From contig FTLJ01000807.1 of NCBI GenBank assembly GCA_900155495.1, positions 1-47,252 on the forward strand: a stretch of 47,252 nucleotides of DNA, read 5' to 3'. The notes under the pieces were generated by a model, which had not been told where the DNA came from, searched no databases, and saw only the letters and a program-made list of their open reading frames with translations. The translations under genes were made by a program, and so were the position numbers. This DNA is from Porogramme epimiltina. Lineage: Eukaryota; Basidiomycota; Agaricomycetes; Polyporales; Polyporaceae. Shown piece after piece: positions 42,616 through 47,252 of this stretch; position 1 is the stretch's first letter; each line of letters begins with the position of its first letter.

Positions 42616-44865
42616 CTAAAGAATACAAGTATCCCAGCCCCCAAGAAGTGCCGGGATGCATCTGTTCGAGTCACTACCTGTGCACCCGCATGAACAGGTA
42701 GAAGGTTTCATGAGCGAGTCGTACTCTGTGAAGTCTAATACTCACAGGTCCCTTCGAATGCACCACAGCATTGTCGAGTTACGGCCCTTTAGTACCGCTC
42801 TCGGAGTATAGAAGGCGAGGGAAGCGACGTAGACGCAGATGGTGCGGACATGAGGCCGTGCGGCAGGGGCGAGTGAAAGAGGCAGGCCGCCAGACACTGC
42901 CAGATATACTACGAAATAAGAAGGCCCCACGGGTCCGATGCATGCTTCCACTGTGTTCCGAGTCACATCTGCACAGTGCGGCATAGCGTGCAGCGCGCCG
43001 AGTACGCATCGGCGGCGATGCGCTCAGCACATTCCTAAACGGCAGGGGGATTGCGCGGCAACATTCAGCGGCGACAGATATGCCTCCACGTAGACGATCG
43101 CCCGCATACGGGATGGCTGCAGGAAGGCAGCGCAGCTCCCGAGAAACCTGCGCAAGGCATGCCGAGAACCGTCAGCTTCCCGGAGGCTTCGATCCACCAC
43201 GAAGCACAGACGTACCCCCAGCACACCATTCCCCTGTCGCACATGGTCTTCCTCCGTAGTGACTGCGGGGTGCTGCAGTACCGCCCCAAGTCAGGGAGCG
43301 AACAGTTAATTTTGTGGAGTCGGCTTGGGGCAAGTGGATAGAGGTCTGAGGCACTGACACAGCTCGGACCCTCACTACGTGGCACACCGGGGTTGACGTG
43401 GATTCCCAGGTTAGGGTCCATGTCGAAGAGCTCATTGGTGGATTACTGACAATGGCAGACAACCAAGGTTGTCAAGCTATGTGAAAGTCGAACAAAGGAA
43501 CAAGAGAACAATGCGAGAAGCCAGCCTTAGATCCTTACGTCATCATCTAGCACCCAGCATGATCCTCGGCCCTCAATCCTGCCTTTCCTTGGTGGCTCTT
43601 GTGGGATTTGTAGCGCGAGTCGACCCCAAGAGAGGGCTGCTTATATATCCAGCTCGGTGAACTTTACACCGTTCGAGTCAATCTGGCGCAGCACTCACCC
43701 AATTGCCAGCTGACACATCGCCAGATATCTGCATATAAAATGCACAGGCGTTTTCCAAAACCCGCAGCACAGCAATTTCCACCAGATATCTCGGCCCAAA
43801 TCGCTCTCCGCTTGGGTCGCGCCTCGCCGCTGCAGCGCATACTGAGTAGTTCCGGGGGGTTGAGTTTGTGCTCCGGCCGTACCACCCTGCGGGCTTGACG
43901 CGAATGAACACCACAACTGGCACTTATAAGTTATATCCTCGGCGCCAATCATTTTAGCGCGCTCGGATCCTGTAAGCTTGCTGTCGAATCTGAAGTTGTC
44001 ACAAGTACCGCAGCCAGCTGGAAAACGCAAGAAGGAACGTCAGCGGCCGCAGCTCCTGACTCAAAGCACAGCCATACCATATTTTCACCCATCTAATACG
44101 CGCAAGCTCTTGCCGGTTCGAATCGGCGTCGGACGAGCTGTCTAACGCCCGTACACTGCCCCGCATTCAAAATCACGAGGTCTCAATTTAGTCCCCCACA
44201 CGTTAAACTCGCGCAGATCCGCACTCCGTGCACGGCCACGCCTCCAAAGCTATGAGGCACGGGTTCGAGCTTCCCAACGGACTTCGTCAACACCCGAACT
44301 CCGAGGGTAGCTATCGCGACTCCATACTGTGCATGTGCAAGCGCTGAATGTGCTAGCCGCCCAAACAGCACATCAGTGCGTGCCGAAATCCCGCCAAGTT
44401 TGACACCTACCGGATCTCAAGACCACAGAAGGAGCCCGCCGCAGAGAGAACTTCACGATAACCTCGTTCTGTCCGGTCACCGGGGCGAGGCAGGCCCAGT
44501 AGGGGTCGACGCAGCACCCCACATACATCGCACGCCTACAAAAACACGTCAGCATGACCCAGCACAGCCTGTACCCTCGACGCAAACGACTTCACACTTC
44601 CGTCCAATACACTCGCAGTTCAAACCAATGCACCGAACAGCACGCAGCACGGGGGTATACAACGTCCGCGGAAAAGATCTAGTGGCATTATCCCGGAAGC
44701 AGCGCAGAGGATCCAAACATCGAACAGAAGACAGCGACGTATCGTATCGTATCGTCCGCCCACGCACGGACCCCCCCACCGCCCACCCCGGGAGCTCCGC
44801 ACTCTCTTCTCTCTCCCTCTCCTCGACCACCTCCGCTAGGCCCCCACAGCAACGACCGACGACGC
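42616..44865. other. Intergenic between methyltransferase 3 and the phosphate carrier
   Basis: About 2.2 kb. Several short frames exist on both strands, but none has domains, splice continuity or sensible composition. Two B-box-like motifs (near 44123 and 44259) lack tRNA folds. Nothing else recognised. Confidence 0.35.
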
Positions 44866-46232
44866 TTATTTGCCGCCAGTCGTACCCATGCCCATCGCGG
44901 TCTTGAAGCTGTCGTAGATCCACCACTGGAAGCCGGTGAGGGTACCGATCATGAGCACACGCGTGCCGAGGCCCTTGGTCGCGAGCGTGCCGAAGCCGGT
45001 CTCGGACGCGATCTGGCCGATGCTCTTGCCCTTGTTCGCGGGCTTGCCCATGAGCGACACGAGCGAGTCCGCGGGGTGCGACACGACGGCGCAGACGACA
45101 CCGGCGAGGTAGCCGGACGCGAACGTGACGCCGAGCTGCGTCGGCTTCGAGTACGTGTCCTTGGGCTTCGTGAAGACGTGCGTGTAGAACATGCCGACGA
45201 TGTACTCGAAGAAGAAGAACTTGGCCATCGTGTACGGGATCTGAGGCGCGAGAACATGACGTCAGCGTCTGTATGACCAGGCACACGCGTAGACGCGCAG
45301 AGCATATCAACGTACCTGGCGCGACCAGAGGGGGACGACGGAGCCGAAGGGGTAGCGGGTCTCGGCGCGGAGCTCCTTCATCTTGCTGAGGGCAGCGAAC
45401 ATGGGGACGGGGAAGGTACCGGCAGGGCTCGTCTGGATCTTGACCTTGGTCATCTCCAGCGGGCAGAGGGCGACATCGGCGAAGAACTCGGCGGAGGCGG
45501 AGCCCGCGCACCAGATGAGGCCCTTGTACTTGGCGGACGCCTCCTCACCAGCGAGGTTCATGTACTGGTCCTTGAAGAACTCGTAGAGACCGTACTTGAA
45601 GAGACCCTGGAGGGAGTAGCCGACAAAGGTGGGGCCGAAGCCCTTCCAGAGACCCCTGGTACCCTCCTCGGCGACGATGGTACGGAGACCGGAACCAAGG
45701 CCCTTGTACTTGGCGGGGTCGACCTAGAGGGATAATAGCGATGAGTACAACTGCAAACATCTCGCGGATAGAGATGTCTGCGCCCAATGAAAGAGTGCGC
45801 GTTCGTCGGAATGATGAAGGAGTGTCTGACGTCGTCGGCCGCCACAAGCGCTCATGCGAGCGGATGCCAGCGGACATCCAGCCACGTAGAACTGAGGGAG
45901 CGACGCCGCCGTCGCGTATGTGAAAGCGGGAAAGGATCGCGCGGCGCAAAATACGGAGCCAGGAGCGCGGGCGGAGAACAGGTGGGTGTGCGAGCGCAGG
46001 GATAAGACTGACCTGCATGTTACATTTTGTGACGTCGAGGGGAGTAATACCGGCGTGGGTGAAACCGCAAGCAACGGCACCGCCGAGCATGCACTTGGCG
46101 TAGTAGCTTGCATCGTGGGGGACGGGGCCCAGGTAGCTGCGCGAAGGGGAGGATAAGAAGAGGGAGAGATACGGATGACACGTCGACGACGCACCGGGCA
46201 TCCCACTTTCCAGAGGGCGCGAGGTGAGCCAT
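44866..46232 (-). CDS. MIR1: Mitochondrial phosphate carrier
   Basis: Exons 46232-46195, 46136-46013, 45723-45316 and 45240-44866 encode 314 residues, the standard size. Three mitochondrial-carrier repeats are seen. Repeat 1 has CMLGGAVACGFTHAGITPLDVTKCNMQ (the phosphate-carrier form of PxDxxKxxxQ). Repeat 2 has SASAEFFADVALCPLEMTKVKIQT. Repeat 3 has SGYLAGVVCAVVSHPADSLVSLM, and the family-typical RQIPYTMAKFFFFE spans the exon 3-4 junction. It imports inorganic phosphate with protons, or in exchange for OH-, through the inner membrane for ATP synthesis. Start chosen because MAHLAPSGKWDARY joins in phase to LGPVPHDASYYAKC. The 289-nt intron 2 is notably long. Confidence 0.95.
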
Positions 46233-46866
46233 GTGGGGTATTATCTAGAGGTCGTAAGGGGATAAAATAACAAGTCTAGGAGCCTGACTGGGATGGCCTG
46301 TCCGAGTCGAGGCGGCGGTGGCAGCGCTGGGTGAGGTGGTGGGAGGAGGAGAGGACCGGGGTGATGCCGGCGCGAACAGCGACTGCCGTATAAATTTTGG
46401 AACGTGCCAGCGCCGGGCCCAAGCGGCCCTCGTCCCGGCCTCCTTCCGGCCCCCACCGACCCCGTTCCGCCCCCCAGCGGCCAATGGGAGCGCGGCATGC
46501 AGCCCACTCCTTCGTCCGAGCTCCCGCCCTCGGACGCGTCTCGGACGTCCGTCTGTGTTGTGCGCAGGCCCGCACGCCTCTGTCGCCGAGCAATGCAGAC
46601 GCTGCCCGATGCCACCTTCCCCGGGCGTGTGCTCCAGGCTCTGACAGCATTCAGTAATTATCTGTAATTATGTGAACTCGTGCTCGCTCACATAAATCCC
46701 GTGTGTAATCACGGGCTTGCGATCGAAACTTACTCACCGCCCGAGTGTCCGGAACCTACTTATCCTCTTCAATATTCCCCGTCCATGCACCCCATCGTTC
46801 GCACCTCCCTCGCCACCACTGCTCTCAGCGTCCATCGGCCTCCATAACCCACGCCGCTTCACACCC
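46233..46866. promoter_or_regulatory. Shared divergent promoter of the phosphate carrier and DHBP synthase
   Basis: A 634-nt region between two divergent housekeeping genes. It has a TATAAATT element at about 46389-46396, a CCAAT box at about 46482-46486 (context GGCCAATGGG) and GC-rich flanks. Which gene each element serves is not clear. Confidence 0.4.
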
Positions 46867-47252
46867 ATGGCGCCCGCCGCACTAGTTAACCAGCCCGAGT
46901 CATCTTCCTCTGCTCCCTCCACCTCCCTCAAGATGAACGGCGCCCACTCCAACCCCTCCGACTTCCCCCTCGTCCCGTCCACCGCCTCGCCCGCGCGTCC
47001 ACAAGAAGTCCTCGATGCACCCCTCAGGACCGAGTTTGCGTTCGACCCCATAGAGGACGCGATTGCCGCCTTTGGGCGCGGCGAATTTCTCATCGTCATG
47101 GACGACGAGGGCAGGGAGAACGAGGGCGACCTCATCGTCGCCGCGAGCGCGACCTCGACCCAGAAAATGGCATGGATGATCAAACACACCAGGTACGTCC
47201 CTCCCCAGTGCACCCACCCCCTCCCCCCACCTCACCTCGCCCCCTGTCGCCC
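46867..47252 (+). CDS. RIB3: 3,4-dihydroxy-2-butanone-4-phosphate synthase, 5' part
   Basis: Exon 1 runs 46867-47192 (108 codons plus two bases) and ends at a GTACGT donor; the rest lies outside the window. After a low-complexity leader of about 50 residues (Ser/Pro/Ala-rich), the enzyme begins with [21 protein letters not shown], then [16 protein letters not shown]. That motif holds the acidic metal-binding and catalytic residues of DHBP synthase. It is followed by KMAWMIKHT. The enzyme converts ribulose 5-phosphate to the four-carbon unit of riboflavin plus formate. The leader is longer than in bacterial enzymes. Confidence 0.94.
   Translation, partial: MAPAALVNQPESSSSAPSTSLKMNGAHSNPSDFPLVPSTASPARPQEVLDAPLRTEFAFDPIEDAIAAFGRGEFLIVMDDEGRENEGDLIVAASATSTQKMAWMIKHTRYVPPQCTHPLPPPHLAPCR

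Noticed and set aside
44095..44280. B-box-like motifs near 44123 and 44259
   Set aside because: Only a 4-bp stem with an oversized loop at the first, none at the second; no anticodon arm.
1..47252. CRISPR arrays, bacterial operons, ribosome-binding sites, transposase or reverse transcriptase genes
   Set aside because: None seen. The sequence is fungal nuclear DNA with spliced genes, and no reading frame shows transposon or retroelement motifs.

Overview
The window is nuclear DNA of a filamentous basidiomycete. Genes are split by many short (about 50-70 nt) GT-AG introns, coding GC is high, and a DUF6533 membrane-protein pair, Ure2p-like glutathione transferases and a NACHT NTPase are present. 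This mix is typical of wood-decay Agaricomycetes, most likely Polyporales. That placement is inference from gene content, not a database match. I found 18 protein-coding loci (one apparently broken, one cut by the window edge), three intron-containing tRNA-Asp genes and one tRNA-like remnant.

Layout. 0-2.3 kb: an Ett1/Nro1-family gene. 3.3-25.9 kb: a cluster of nine Ure2p-like (nu-type) glutathione S-transferases, called GST A-I here. A is on the minus strand, B and C on plus, and D-I form a head-to-tail minus-strand array. All nine share the same four-exon structure. Between C and D sit a NACHT-domain STAND NTPase and the XPF/Rad1 repair endonuclease. GST F has an in-frame TGA at the start of exon 3. 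27.8-30.6 kb: two tandem FtsJ-like methyltransferases. 30.7 kb: a tRNA-Asp. 31.2-33.7 kb: an 11-exon sugar-porter MFS transporter. 34.0-35.6 kb: a DUF6533 membrane protein. 36.5-36.9 kb: two near-identical tRNA-Asp genes facing each other as an inverted repeat. 37.0-38.6 kb: a BTB/POZ protein. 39.2-40.9 kb: a second DUF6533 protein. 41.3-42.5 kb: a third FtsJ-like methyltransferase. 44.9-46.2 kb: the mitochondrial phosphate carrier. 46.9 kb to the end: the first exon of DHBP synthase (riboflavin pathway).

How it works together. The GST block looks like a detoxification array grown by local tandem duplication. Perfect TGACGTCA palindromes lie in at least three of its intergenic spaces, which suggests, but does not prove, shared bZIP control. 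The 27.8-42.5 kb part is a second duplication-rich zone holding three methyltransferases, two DUF6533 genes and three tRNA-Asp genes in mixed orientations. XPF, the phosphate carrier, DHBP synthase and Ett1 are conserved housekeeping genes around and within these expanded families.

Exon borders were set by hand from GT/AG sites, reading phase and agreement among paralogs. No alignment, RNA or database search was available.
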